64,000 nt of DNA from Odontocerum albicorne (GCA_949825065.1 OX463847.1:33631164-33695163); one strand, 5' to 3'; positions 1 through 11,422 are shown, counted from the stretch's first letter. Notes: a model not told the origin generated them from the letters alone. Numbers and translations are program-made.

Positions 1-84
1 TAATATGAAGTATGTCGAAGTATGACAGAATAAGAACTGTAATTATTAATGAAAAATGTGCGATTAAAACTAAATCTGTTTAGG

Positions 85-235
85 GATGAAAAATAACACA
101 TTGAGGTAGTTTAGACATGTTGAACGGATTGGTAACGAATATAAACGGGAATCGTGAAAGAGACTGACCGAGAAATATATAATTGGGCCAAGTGAATCAA
201 AGAAGGAAAGTTAAAAATAAAAGAAAATACAATTT
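85..235 (+). mobile_element. Degenerate RTE-like LINE fragment (family R, copy 1)
   Basis: Short, weak member of the LINE family called R here. It retains the stretch that encodes the LRWFGHV-like motif in better copies (the cacattgaggtagtttag region) followed by the lysine/arginine-rich C-terminal part. The frame is broken. Recognition rests on similarity to the copies at 3.2, 32.9 and 37.0 kb. Confidence 0.4.
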
Positions 236-250
236 TTTTGAAAAAAATTG

Positions 251-308
251 AGGTTCGATTCGAAAATTGATGTTTGATTCGAAAATTGACGTTCGATTCG
301 AAAATTGA
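251..308. repeat. Short tandem repeat, 19-bp unit x3
   Basis: Three adjacent copies of a unit close to gttcgattcgaaaattgac with single-base differences. It lies just after the LINE fragment and has no coding sense. Confidence 0.8.
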
Positions 309-532
309 ATCCATATTTCACTGTAACTAAATATTTGAATACATTCGTGGTAATTAGTATATTAATGAAAAGTAAAAAATTACACACAAAAGTTTCTGAA
401 GTTTATATTAAAATTTGTCGTTTAATTCATTAAACGACGCAAAGCTTGGTTGTTTAACCTCTATTGCTAAGTAGATTTCGAAAGAAATACTATCTTGTAA
501 TTTGTTTAGTAGAACATTATGTTCCACTTAGT

Positions 533-686
533 ATAACGGTATAACCCTACTGGTTTCAGAGTTTTCGTCTCATAATCAGGGGAGTAGAAACAAGACACAC
601 AAATAAGAAAATTGTTAGTGCTTCCTTGGTATAACCCTACCGGTTTTAAAATAAAAACCTTAAAACTGATTGGATTATACCGTTAA
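533..686 (-). repeat. Dispersed repeat with ggtataacccta blocks (family F, copy 1)
   Basis: The block ggtataaccctac occurs at 538 and again near 631, and the right edge ends in the inverse (attataccgtta). The same block followed by accggtttcaaggttttc recurs at 52.9 kb. On the minus strand the 536-580 part can be drawn as a hammerhead-like fold (separate entry). No target-site duplication could be fixed. Confidence 0.55.
536..580 (-). ncRNA. Hammerhead-ribozyme-like core, degenerate
   Basis: Read on the minus strand: CTGATTA, then a stem GAG-acgaaaa-CTC, then GAAAC, then a second arm ending UACCG-UUA. A hammerhead core is CUGAUGA - stem II - GAAA - stem III - UH, so here the core has one substitution and stem III is partly unpaired. 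It is probably inactive. The related copy at 52.9 kb has an intact third stem but a different core change. Chance or another fold is possible. Confidence 0.3.
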
Positions 687-689
687 ATT

Positions 690-1756
690 AAATTGAATAA
701 ACAGTATTTTACTAAATAAATTACAATATCTTTAAACCTCCATAGTGTTAACTCCTTAACAATAAATTAAATACTATGATATATATTACAGAAGATACCC
801 TCTGTCGCAACATCCTGAAAATTTCAACGCCCTTTCTTCGAGCATGGCCAGGAGACTCCGAAACAGCCCTCCGTTAAAACGTTTATCTTTATATTTATTT
901 ATTAATAGCGTATAATGGAATGGAATGTTTCCAATAGAAAGATGCAATTTGTTCGAAAGAAACGGTAGAATAGCTACAGGATACCAAAAGACGGGGAATA
1001 CTTCTTCCTTTCACACACAAACAAATTCTAGCTGATTCTTGAAGCCAGTGCCGGAAGGGCTTTTTTTTTTCGAAAAAATAATTTTGTTCAAAGCGTGTTT
1101 TCCCTGGTTTTCCATTACTCATATGGCCAGTCCCTCTTTCCTTCTCTTGGACATCAATGCCCTTGTTGAATTTGTATTTTTTTCTGATTTTTTTCCCTAC
1201 ATCAATAATGTAAATTCATCACTCTTTCAGACCTAATAAAACAAATGCATGGATGACTGGTTCAATTTGCTACTAGGCAACAAATCCCACAAAAAAGTTT
1301 AAAATATACAAATATTTGTGAATTTAAGAAAAAAAAAAACCTTTCACATGTTCACCCCGATTTTTACACAAATTTTGAACTTTGAGTAATGTTTTTCATT
1401 TGACAACTTCTAAGGAAGCTTTTTCTTGTTTTTTTAATCGTTTCAGTGTAGAATTATTTAAAAAAAAAAAGTGCGATAGCATTTAAATAAATAAAGAAGT
1501 AATTGATCAATAACTAAATGCAGTTGATTTTTTAAATAAAATCAGCCATTTAATAATTTTGCAAATTCTTTTGAGTATCTTAACATAGCAATGAGACTCT
1601 GAGATAACGTTTACATTAACCTAGCAATCGATTTTTCAGCATCACAGTACAAGTAAAAGCTAATTCAAACAATCTTTCAAAAGTTGATACATTGGTTTTC
1701 ACAAAATTACGGATCGATTTCATAAGAATGTTTTTCTATTTTTATGCCAAGCTAAA
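690..1756. other. No gene or repeat recognised
   Basis: AT-rich sequence with poly-A and poly-T runs. Two overlapping open frames on opposite strands near 0.9-1.2 kb look like low-complexity shadows. I see no family motif. Confidence 0.5.
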
Positions 1757-1763
1757 TTTCAAG

Positions 1764-1903
1764 TGAAAAGCGGCTATCGATTAAGTGGAGCCAATTCCTT
1801 GATTTTGAAGGGCCATCGAAACTCAAGGAGGCAACTCTTGGCTACATCAGCGGCAAGTATTATGAAGTTCTTGTGTGAGCGCCGCTTTAACCATTTTGAG
1901 AAG
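1764..1903 (+). pseudogene. Candidate decayed host exon (unrecognised protein)
   Basis: A 140-bp stretch with protein-like wording in two frames. The first frame contains KLKEATLGYISGKYYEVL and then hits a stop. One base out of frame the sequence continues CERRFNHFEK, directly followed by a consensus splice donor (AAG|GTAAGC at 1904). An AG acceptor after a pyrimidine-poor tract precedes it at 1762-1763. A single-base insertion in GTTCTTGTGTGAG would explain the break, so this is either a decayed exon, a retrocopy fragment or a base-call error. I do not recognise the family. No neighbouring exon is visible in the next kilobases, so the case rests on amino-acid composition and the donor site. 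Confidence 0.3.
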
Positions 1904-2220
1904 GTAAGCAAAAAAATACTGCGTATAATATTGAGAGTTTTGAAAAAATGCCGAATACCTTATGACTGCATAAATTCTGATCGTAAATGTAAATTTAGAT
2001 ATTCGTGCTTAAAACGGCGCGATCTATAAACTTTTTTTCCAAGTTCTATAAAATAAAATGTTTCAAACAAAAACGTGCCAAACAGAACAAATCCATCCAG
2101 CGTATTACCATATATTGAAAAGAGAAAAAAATATATAAAAACATATTTTTCAAATCTTACGTTTAAAATCGATTGAATGATATTTGAAACGCATTGTTTT
2201 GTATAACACTTTCGATATAC
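1904..2220. other. No gene recognised
   Basis: AT-rich; it would be intron if the preceding exon call is right. Nothing else is seen. Confidence 0.4.
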
Positions 2221-2403
2221 ACAGTTAAGCCTGGCAGGTTAATTCCCATATGACAATCTCTTCCAACCCGCCAGAAAGGTGTTAAACAAATCTTGAGTGA
2301 AACTGGAACCCTTTTTAAAAATATCAGGTTTCCAACGGGAATCGAATCCACTACCCCCGGGTTCAAAGACAAATATCTTACTAAGCAGATCACAGAGATC
2401 ATC
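2221..2403 (-). mobile_element. tRNA-derived SINE-A, near full length
   Basis: Minus-strand copy of the main SINE family. Its head is at the right end, with a box B-like element (GGATTCGATTCCC read on the minus strand). Its 3' body at the left carries the family's conserved ggttggaagagattg block. SINE-A is non-autonomous, made by RNA polymerase III and retrotransposed by a partner LINE. See the LINE entry at 20.4 kb for the shared tail. Confidence 0.8.
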
Positions 2404-3159
2404 AACGTAATTTTGATAATTTTTTTTAGGTGTTGCATTAACAGCTGATTTAGTACTTTTTACAAATCCTAGGTTCTTTTTAATTTTGAATATATTGAAA
2501 CACATCTACACAAAAATATTGTACACGAAATGCTTAAAATATACTTTTGAAATAATACAAACTCAAATTAATATTTTATAAAGTAGTATTCGTAGACACC
2601 AAATTGAAACTGCAATTGGACAACACCATAATCAAACCAACAATATCAAATGAATAGCAATAACGAATGATTTGGTTTGAAAACAAGTATGATTGATAAA
2701 CTATTTAGACCTCAACCAGAAGTTTCAACAGATAGCCGGGGACCAAAAATTGATAAGGAGATCCGTACCTTATCACTGGAGGCAAAATACATTCATCATC
2801 GAAGTATCGTATGACCATCGAAGGCAAGGTTAGGTAAAGTAGACTCGAGCATTATTGATCCTTTAAAAGAGTCCCTTCCATATTTTACGTGTTCCAAGAT
2901 ACTTGAACAAGCATTCATTGAAGAAACATTCAGTCAGAACAATATTTAAAACAGAATTGCATTTTGATATACTCATTAATATGATTTCATATTTTTGCTC
3001 ACAAAACATTGATTCATGTTTCTTGTATTTATTATAAAATAAACTATAAAATTATGAGTTGTGGGTTGGATTAATTTTGCTAAAATAAGTCCAAATCTTA
3101 TTTTACCAATGAAAACTTCAGTTATTTAATAATATTAACTAGGGAATCATTAGTTAGGA
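2404..3159. other. No gene or repeat recognised
   Basis: AT-rich unassigned sequence. A somewhat less AT-rich patch at 2700-2850 has no coding wording I can recognise. Confidence 0.4.
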
Positions 3160-3455
3160 TTTATAACAGTGTGAATGAATGAATGTGTATTGAGAAAGAT
3201 GAGAAAGCACACTTTGAGGTGGTTTGGGCATGTATAACGAATGAATGAAGAAACACTAACAAAATAAATATACTGTGCCAAATTTTAGTGAAAGCCCGTG
3301 GTAGAGCACTACCAAAAGAAGTATGGTTGATCAAGTGAATTATACAATATTTTGAAAGAAGGAAACGTAACAAAATAAGTCATAGGAGAAAATGTATGGA
3401 TGAACAAGAAAGCTGGAGCTCTCTTATTTCTGAATACTCCGACAGGTATGTATGT
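3160..3455 (+). mobile_element. RTE-like LINE 3' fragment (family R, copy 2)
   Basis: Encodes a TLRWFGHV motif (actttgaggtggtttgggca) followed by a degenerate NEETLTK-IY segment, as in the C-terminus of RTE-type reverse transcriptase polyproteins. It ends in a short gtatgtatgtatgtt tail, which is the family's 3' terminus. Several stops and frameshifts show it is long dead. Confidence 0.7.
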
Positions 3456-4660
3456 ATGTTCAGAAAAATATTTTTATTTAGATAATATTTGATAGTAATG
3501 CTGACTTACTTTATTGTTCAAGCAGGGAACTTTACAATATACCCTGTTCAGTCTTCAGTATTCGTGAGATTTGAAATACGAATATTTTCAATATCCATAC
3601 GAGTTTAACTAACATGTTATTTTACTAAAGGACCGTTTTATAAACATGGTAACCAAAAACACAATTTTCAAATGTTGTTATTGCGCTTATTTTGAACATG
3701 TTTTACTTAAAAACAAGCCAAAAAATTTAAGTCTGTGTTATTAAAGCAACATTCAAAATTTTTGAGCTAATCGCTTAATAAGAATTTAAATTTTTAATAG
3801 GAAGGTAGCCTGGTACATAATTTGGTACGATCATGAGTATTAAGCGCCCGGATTAAGGTGAAACAAGATTGAACACGGCGAAATTAATCCAGGGTTTTAC
3901 TGTACCTTATAAAACGAAGGCCAAAAGCGAAGGTAATGAATAATTTGGACTTGTATATGCAAATAAGATCTAACCCACACTCTATCTGTTTTGAAATATT
4001 TTAGAAAACGTTATTTCTCCTAGTATAAATATAATATATATTTAGAATAGGATCCCAGAAGACTAAATTTCACTATGAAGTACACATTTTACCATCTAGA
4101 TATTTTTGTATATACAGGAAGAAGGTCGTTTCAGTAGATATTCCCAAAAAAACACTGAAAGACCTGTTTTTTGGGTCGGATCTTTTTCGCATATTTACGT
4201 CCAATTTGTAAACAAAATCGGTGTTTTCGCGTTGAATGAACAGTGTTGCCTCGGTGTAAACACGTCACGAGAAAATCCCAATATAAGAGTAATGGGGTTC
4301 ACCGAAAGACGAATTAAGGAGGGTTTATTGTAAAAATGTGTTTTTCTACCTTTCTTTGTAGTATCCTGTCAGTGAGGCGGATTAAACTTATGTTTTGTAA
4401 AAAAAAATGCATGGAATGGATTGCTGTATGGAATGGATTGCTAAACACACCTTCTTCCAACTCATAGTTCCTTTCATTTTCAGATATTATCAATCACCAC
4501 GAGTATCTTGATCTTTGAGGTAGCAGCTCTGAATAAGGTCCAAAAGTGGCTGGCCTGGACAAGATAGTGGGTGTATGAACAGACAGACACCATGCCGGCC
4601 ACGTCAACCGCGTAGTTAAACGATGTTAAAGTTGAAATTTGATACCTATTCTCTCAATAG
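3456..4660. other. No gene recognised; small duplication
   Basis: Mostly unassigned AT-rich sequence. A 75-codon open frame near 4.1-4.3 kb has no recognisable motif. At 4411-4442 the words atggaatggattgct are directly duplicated. Confidence 0.4.
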
Positions 4661-4662
4661 TA

Positions 4663-5214
4663 TGTCAACTAGAGCCAATAGATGACTTGTTGTTTCGTTA
4701 TATTCTGAAATGTTAGATTGAACTACGTTGAAATACTGTCTACGTGGAAGATTCTCCATTTTCTCCGTAGAGAGCATCTACACGTAGCTCAATTTCTGCC
4801 AGGTTTTCCCCTTATTTTAATACATGTGTAGCGATCCTTACTCCCTGTGATCACAGCGCGAGCCGCTGTTATTGTTTAGCGAGAACGAGACAGCGACATA
4901 TCTTCTGCACCTTTCTACAAATCATATAAATACGGAACGTGTAACAATAAATATTGTTTAGCGAGAACGAGACAGCGACATATCTTCCGCGCCGTTCCAC
5001 GCACATTCCAAATATTATAAATACCGACGTTTAACAATAAATACCTCTTTCCATATTCCGATTTCAAACGAGTTTTATTAAAACAACGATCATCCTCATC
5101 ATCTTCCCATTCTGGATAACCGTCCCTAAACATGCTTGATAACCGCGTGATATCCAATTTTTAACATTTCCAAATATAATGAAACAACACGTCTTTTATC
5201 GGCTCTAGATGACA
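4663..5214 (-). mobile_element. Mariner-type remnant with inverted ends, interrupted
   Basis: The two ends are inverted copies of each other over about 50 bp at roughly three-quarters identity (tgtcaactagagcc at the left; its inverse at the right). Each abuts a TA, as expected for Tc1/mariner. On the minus strand the right end reads KIGYHAVIKH, matching the start of mariner transposases (KIEYRAVIKFL-type). A second, longer copy of the same N-terminus lies at 59.0 kb. The coding part is cut by a possible LTR at 4827-5129. Confidence 0.6.
4827..5129 (+). mobile_element. Possible solo LTR inside the mariner remnant
   Basis: Homology to mariner stops at about 5133. The 303 bp to its left start with TGTAGCG, contain TATAAATAC followed by AATAAATA (promoter and poly-A-signal order of an LTR), and are flanked by ACATG at both 4822-4826 and 5130-5134. 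The inner edge ends in AA rather than CA, which weakens the call. Inside, about 80 bp starting with tgtttagcgagaacgagac is duplicated in tandem (4874-5045). Confidence 0.4.
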
Positions 5215-5353
5215 TACAACTGAGGGTAGAGGTATTCAATTTGAACTGTTCATCGCCTGAACGTGCGTTGTATTTCTCCTTACACGATCTTACTTATTTC
5301 ACATTTCCACTCTTTTCTCTTTATAACTCTCTCCGAAGGATACAAACTATGTA

Positions 5354-5604
5354 CAGTACCCGGCGGTAACTAATACACATCGGGCTTAAGAAAGAGACTG
5401 TCGGCCATAATCGACTAACTTCGGTTTTGTAGAGCATCGTCTCTGTCATTCATACATGTGTTCCGTCGCGATTTGTCAGTCGTCGTCAAGCGTTCTAGGG
5501 TGTGGTCGCTCGGTGAGACGACGCTCTACAAAGCCGAAGTTAGCCGATTATGGCGAACAGTCTCTTTCTTAAGCCCGATGTGTATTACTTATCGCCGGAT
5601 ACTG
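5354..5604. mobile_element. Foldback MITE, 251 bp
   Basis: Inverted arms of about 90 bp (5354-5443 and 5516-5604) are about 90% identical by eye, starting CAGTACCCGGCG on one side and CAGTATCCGGCG on the other. They meet around a short unique centre (tcattcatacatgtgttcc and following). It would fold into a long hairpin. No clear target-site duplication is seen, so the superfamily is unresolved. It is more GC-rich than its surroundings. Confidence 0.8.
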
Positions 5605-5707
5605 AACCATTTTAATGCTTTGAATATTAATATATAGTCAATAAACAATTAAAATATTAACTAATTTTAATAATCTAAATTAATTATAAAATGACTTTAT
5701 CTGATTA

Positions 5708-5772
5708 ACTCAGAGGTCTACTAGGTAGAACACTCGACTTATTGCCCGGGGGTTTAGGGCTCAATTTATACG
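5708..5772 (+). mobile_element. SINE-A head fragment
   Basis: Only the tRNA-like head remains: a box A-like tctactaggtagaacac then a decayed box B. The 3' body is missing. Confidence 0.5.
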
Positions 5773-6094
5773 ACAAAATAATAAAAATAAGAAACAGATA
5801 CAAAGTATAAAAAATCATAAGCCAAAAATAAAGTGCTATAAAAAATTTGAAATCATAATTATGAGAAATCCCACCACAATCTCATTGTATAAAAGATTAT
5901 TTAAAACACAGAAACATTTCTTTTTCAAAGGATCATTCACTTATTGGTATTGATAAAAATAGCTTTTATCAATTCACAAAAGAAGTTGAACGTAAAGGAA
6001 ACTGCACTAGAAATATTTCTCCAAATCATGATTTGGATTCCATTTTAGTTTTCATCTTGTTTTTTGCATTATCTCTTACTAAATGAGATCTGAA
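5773..6094. other. No gene recognised
   Basis: AT-rich sequence with no motif seen. Confidence 0.4.
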
Positions 6095-6255
6095 TTCCAT
6101 CAGCGACTTTATTATTATTCTTCTTCTTCTTCTAGATCTTGCGATCTGTTTCAACAGGATTTCAGTTTTGGTCCTGGTGACGAAGATGTCCAACTTTCTC
6201 TCCATCTCTTTGGTGGACGTCCCGATGGTCGACGACCCTCTGGAATCTCGAATCT
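6095..6255 (-). mobile_element. RTE-like LINE C-terminal fragment with (GAA)n(TAA)n tail
   Basis: On the minus strand it reads GRRPSGRPPKRWRES, the GRPPKRW signature found near the C-terminus of RTE-type non-LTR polyproteins. It then runs into (gaa)n and (taa)n, the usual simple-repeat 3' end. It is 5'-truncated to under 170 bp. Confidence 0.6.
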
Positions 6256-6522
6256 CTATAATTCCAGTTTTATATTTATCACATCTTTAATTATCTCATA
6301 GATTTTGTATACACATTTAACAACTTAGGAGCTAAGTACACGAAACTTCTCCGTCTAAAAAGTCGTTCGCATATATGTTATTTTTTTCAATCTAAAGTTT
6401 CACTCTCTTGTTTCATAGATGCTTATGTCAACGATGCAGTATTTTCTAAATGCATTTAAAATAATATTTTTGGCGTCTAGTTGTTGAGAAGACAGCACTT
6501 TAAAGGAAGACCAAATCAGTAT

Positions 6523-6661
6523 TCGTTCGTCGTTGATATCGATACATCACTTTAAAAACTGCTTTATTGCCTTTTATTTGTCGTGCGTCGTTGATATCTA
6601 TACATCACTTTAAAAACTGCTTCGTTCGTCGTTGATATCTGTACATCACTTTAAAAACTGC
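6523..6661. repeat. Tandem repeat, three copies of a ~45-60 bp unit
   Basis: Three copies of cgtcgttgatatc-N-tacatcactttaaaaactgc. The spacing between the first and second is longer because of an extra tttattgccttttatttg. It is a local duplication with no coding sense. Confidence 0.8.
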
Positions 6662-7654
6662 TATTTGTACTAACATAATTATTTACTGTGTGATATAGCA
6701 CCCCAGATCATACTTTAAAATCGGTTGACGTATGCCATAACACAGTGGTATCAATAAATTTACATCAGCCACTCGACTTTACCTATATGGAAGTCAATTA
6801 ACTCCAATCAGATTAATTGGAAAAATATGTCACATGGCAATTAACTCACCAGGTTGTACTCCTTACAACAAATTCGATTATATTATATAATGTTCTTAAC
6901 AGCTGTTTAATACTCTTACAGTTTACAATACAATTTTTGGGTTAATTGTCATTCGTTATTTGTTCAAATTAACGTGTAAAAAGACCTGACTAAAAAATAA
7001 CAGACTCAAGCTATGTTGTATGGTCATTATCAAAATGATAATTTTACGTAGAAAAACATTTACAAAATAACATTTTTTTAAAGTCTACATATCACGAGAA
7101 ATTTAAAAAATCGTATATGACGTATCATGTTGTATATTTTGTATGTATTATTTTATTCAATCAATTGATTGGGTCAAATATTGGTAAAGTTTAATTAAAT
7201 ATCTTTTCAACAAACATCACTAATATGAATTCACCCAGAAAAGAGCAAACTGTTAATACTCATAAATACCTTTGTCATATTTCAAAATTCATTAACCTCC
7301 CAAATCATCCAAAAACACTTTACCAAAAATATTATTTGTTGGAAAATATTCATAGTCGTGGTCCAGTTACAATTTAATGAGGTCCCAGCGAGGGTGGCAG
7401 ACGGTCGGGGCGACAATTATTTTGAAAAAGGACACTTCTGATGAAGGGTTAGGGTTCGTATACCCCTGACCCCTCGACTTTAGTGGAGGTTCTTCAAGAG
7501 CCATAACGTATAAGTGACCATGTACCAAATGTACCTACGTGATAATAAATTAATTTTATTATATTGAAATGTTCACATACTTTTACATACACTTATGGCA
7601 ATGGTTTGTGTCAGATGTCTCATTTGGTTTATTGTATATTCTGAGACATATGAC
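6662..7654. other. No gene recognised
   Basis: AT-rich to about 7.37 kb, then a more GC-rich patch (7380-7510) with no motif or open frame I can name. Confidence 0.4.
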
Positions 7655-7748
7655 GATATCCGTGGCCTAATTGCTTTGTCTTCCAACTCGGGGGCTGCTG
7701 GCTTGATTTTCGTTGGAACCCGATTTTATTTTAAAGGATTGGTTCTGT
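7655..7748 (+). mobile_element. SINE-A head fragment
   Basis: tRNA-like head (ccgtggcctaattgctttgtc) through the conserved gttggaaccc junction, then truncated in the body. Confidence 0.55.
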
Positions 7749-8054
7749 AATATACATATTTATGTTTGGTTGGTATGGTCACATGACAATAAGAAGGCCA
7801 GGCTGTGATGTATATGACAAAAATGTAATACAATACTTGCACCCGTATATTTAATTTCCTTTACGCCAAACAGCGTGAAGAAACCCAGCAACACCACATC
7901 CTTGCTTGAACCGTGAAGTTCTATAAAAACCAACAGAACCACAGTAATCCTCTAATCGCTGCCCTGGAGGCTTACGAAAGAAAGTCCAACTGATGAGTAC
8001 CTTTCCGTTATAATAAGCACAGGCTTCTGAAGAATCATATGTTGCCTGACTAGT

Positions 8055-8425
8055 CCACCATGGTCTGAGTGAATGTGATGGAATGCAAGTTAGCAGGAAG
8101 GACCATGGTCTAAGTGAATGTGATGGAATGCAAATGGTCTCAATGAGTGGACATATACGTGCTAAATAACTAATTGTAAGAATTGTTATCTAGTTATAAG
8201 TAGTATATAGGTGTTAACAATTTCTAAGAAATTATATATTAAGTTTATTAAAAATAAAATGACATGTAGGAAATTAAAATTCAGTTAGTTCATAGTTATA
8301 ATATATAAATGTGATTAATTCTTAAGATGTCAATTTGTATATACATAGATATAGCCTTTGGCAAATGTTTTATTTATTAAGAAAAAAAGATTTTATTCAC
8401 AAACAATCATAAATAATGACTAATA
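8055..8425 (+). repeat. Dispersed repeat family D, copy 1 (poly-A ended)
   Basis: Starts with about two and a half tandem copies of ccatggtctgagtgaatgtg, then a 250-bp stretch homologous to the minus strand of 56262-56550. Both copies end at an A-rich run after ttggcaaatgttttattta. The shared A-rich end suggests the 3' UTR of a non-LTR retrotransposon, but no coding part is present in either copy. Confidence 0.6.
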
Positions 8426-9730
8426 AGTCCGAGCTGCAACCGCTTATGAGACTTGACATCTCCTAGTAAAACTATGTTGGTATAATTTAATCGAAATAGA
8501 ACATGATTGCATCAAACACAACCTGACAACCTTTTAAAAAACGTTGAATGTTATTGTTACAGTACTGCGGGTCGAACTAATATAAAGTCAAACTCACCTA
8601 CCGTGCACATTTTAAATTATTAATTAACAATTATAAATTAACTTAATCATTTCACATTTATAAACTTAACAAACACTGTGGCAGCGATAGGTATAACTTC
8701 ATTGATGCACAAAATGTTTCTGTGGCAGGTTTCAAAACATATTTGTTTCGTGTTTGTTGAGCTAATCATATAAAATTCCATTATGAACTTATTCATTTAC
8801 GTGTCCAGACCATCAATTATTAATTATGCCACGTGTTTCCAGTAGGAAGCGATAGAGGTCGCTTTATCATTCGGCTCAATCAGGTACTGCCTCGACCATG
8901 TAACATAGTACCGATGTTCGGATAGTTTAACATATACAATGAGCCCTGTATAACCTCACAATTACATTAAATGTTACTATCGTTTAAGAAATCCCATATC
9001 TGCATGTTTATTTGTATCTACGAGTAGTATATTCAGGGCACAACCTTCGATAAAATACTACACCTCGTGAGGAAAAAGATTAAGACGAGCTGGTTCGGTT
9101 TACAATAAGATGAAAACTTAAATTGGATTAAAATCATGTAGTGCAGAAATATTTGATAAGCTTTTCGTTCATTTTTGTGGATTTATGAATGCTATATTGT
9201 GTCCACGAATCAATGAATGACCGATTGTAAAATTAATATTTATAAATTAAGTGATCTTTTTTGGTGTTATGTGATCATGGTGGGATTTTATATATGATAC
9301 TTATGACTCCTCTTTAGGTGATTTTTTTGTTTTTTTGGTTTGTTTTGTAAATTTGGTTTGTTGTGCATACGCCTTGTTAGGTAAAGGAGTGCTTTGTATA
9401 GTTTATTGTAAAAATGAATTTAAAAAAGAGGTGCTGAAGGCGGTTAAGTCACATTTTAACCCGCCTGGTAAATATCAGAAATGTTTCATCGACAGCAAGG
9501 GACTCCACAAATCGGAAGCACTTCTTACACCATGATGCCGGTGTTATAATAAGGATAATCGTGTCTTGACGTGGGAGGAAGCGAAGTGCCGGACTATGAA
9601 GCAATTTGGATGGAGGCGTTTTTTAGCATCACTGTGTTTCTAATGGAAAATCGATATAAAGTTATCATGATTATTTGTTATTGATTTGCAAGAATATTAA
9701 CTACTGACGTTGACAGAACAATACATATGT
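8426..9730. other. No gene recognised
   Basis: AT-rich unassigned sequence. A 66-codon open frame at 9335-9535 has no recognisable domain. It holds the TACGAGTA octamer at 9019. Confidence 0.4.
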
Positions 9731-9880
9731 ACTCGTATATACCATCTCACCATTACCCTATCGGGAATTTAGAGAGGAGAAAAGAAAGCCTCAGACTTTC
9801 TATCGCGACACATTTTTCCCTTCTTCTGGATTCATACACTTGCTAAAGCAACTTTTACGATTGTTATGACTTTTTTACTT
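9731..9880 (-). mobile_element. Family R LINE 3' end (copy 3)
   Basis: The minus-strand 3' end of family R is recognised by the block ccctatcggg...ctttctatcgcgacaca, repeated at 18.7, 36.7, 38.7, 41.3, 47.3 and 60.4 kb. Truncated after about 150 bp. Confidence 0.6.
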
Positions 9881-11422
9881 TTATTCGTTCAAAATATTAT
9901 TCAATCATTCATTGAATCCATTTCTTCCAATAATTTCAACAATTAAAAAACAGGTGTATTTTTAATTATATTATATTGCTTCAACTTGAGCATCTAAGAG
10001 AGGCTGAATTCCATTTAAAGGCGTACCTTTAAGATGGCGTCATAGTTTCCTCCTATCACTACTACTTGAGGAGTCCATTACGAAGGACATTAAATCCAGC
10101 GTTTATTGTCGATTTTATTAAACCACAAATGTGAACGTGAATGGGGTGTCCTTAATCGATTTCGAAATATAAGGGGCGCCATATTCTCAAGGAGATATAA
10201 ACGTTATATTGAGTGTTTCTAGTAAAGCACTACTTAACAAAAATACATTTGTCCCTTTAATATAAATCCTAATAGTTAAATAATCTTTTATAGGTAAATT
10301 AAAGCCAAGGCAAGTGCAACTGTGAGATGAAAAGTCTTTTAATATTCTTTTAATTTTAATATTCCACGACACTCCACGGTACCGAAGCACACAATTTGGA
10401 AACCTCTGGTTCATGCATCTCATCCTACTAAGAGAGCTTTGTGCTCTTTGTATGGTTAATTTTGTGATTACGGGATTTCATTTTTTTGTTAAACTTATAT
10501 GTTGTGAAAATATATCGGAATGCGAAATAAATCTTGAAAAGAAGGCAAAAACATTTTGATTGCTAAGCAATAAAAGATATGCAATATTGAAGGAGAACAG
10601 TGAATAATTTTGACAAGAAGATTGTACATATTGGTCGTGGAAGAATGACTCGAACAGTTGAAAAAAACTTACGTAAGTTTGTATTACTTGTTGATGTTGA
10701 TCTTGAGAAGCTGTTGAGTAAAGAACATGAATAAAATAAAGCTATTTTTTTGTCAGAAAAACAACATCTTTTATTCCCATGTCTCGTTTTTATCAACAAA
10801 TTCAATAGAAACTAGTGGCGACGTACATTGCATTACATTAGTAAAATTATATATAATCTCACATTTTTAATTAATAACCAGTTCAAGGCTTCTGTTAACT
10901 AAAATTATAATTACAAGTGTAATGGTACCAGATAATTATACGGGAATATGATTTGTTTATTAAGGAACTGTAATTATAACTAGGCAAGAGGTCATCGCTC
11001 TGCATATCGCTGTTGGTAATAGTCACTAGAACTTGCAGGGCTGGAATGTTTGAATGTAATATTTGAGCACTGCACACGGATGGCAATGTTGACGTGTGGT
11101 TCTAAAAATAGCGATGTTTAGCCAAACAAATCTCACTGATTTTACTTAGTTATCTGACACCATTTTGTGACCAAAGATGACTATATAAATGAATTCTATT
11201 TTCATATTTTACATGTTGAAAGATAAATATGAATTTCCATACTCGTAGGAAATAAAAAATAACAATTTAAATTATTCACAGAATACAATATTAACTGGTT
11301 TGTTGTTTTAAACAAATTGGATTGAATGGTACACTAATTCAATATTTGAAATAATAACTAAAAATATTTAATCCTTTTGCATTTCCATATTGTACTAAAA
11401 ATATAAGTTAGTAACATTAACG
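9881..11422. other. No gene recognised
   Basis: AT-rich. Open frames of 60-80 codons on the minus strand (10.2-11.1 kb) lack recognisable domains. The stretch 10600-10680 reads vaguely like a LINE C-terminus on the plus strand (IGRGRMTR) but is too short to call. Confidence 0.4.

Noticed and set aside
2163..2505. Overlapping 88-91-codon minus-strand open frames
   Set aside because: They run through SINE-A and its flank and are not conserved in other SINE-A copies.
6083..6301. 72-codon plus-strand open frame with a serine run
   Set aside because: It is antisense to an RTE-like C-terminal fragment, and the serine run is its (gaa)n tail read backwards.
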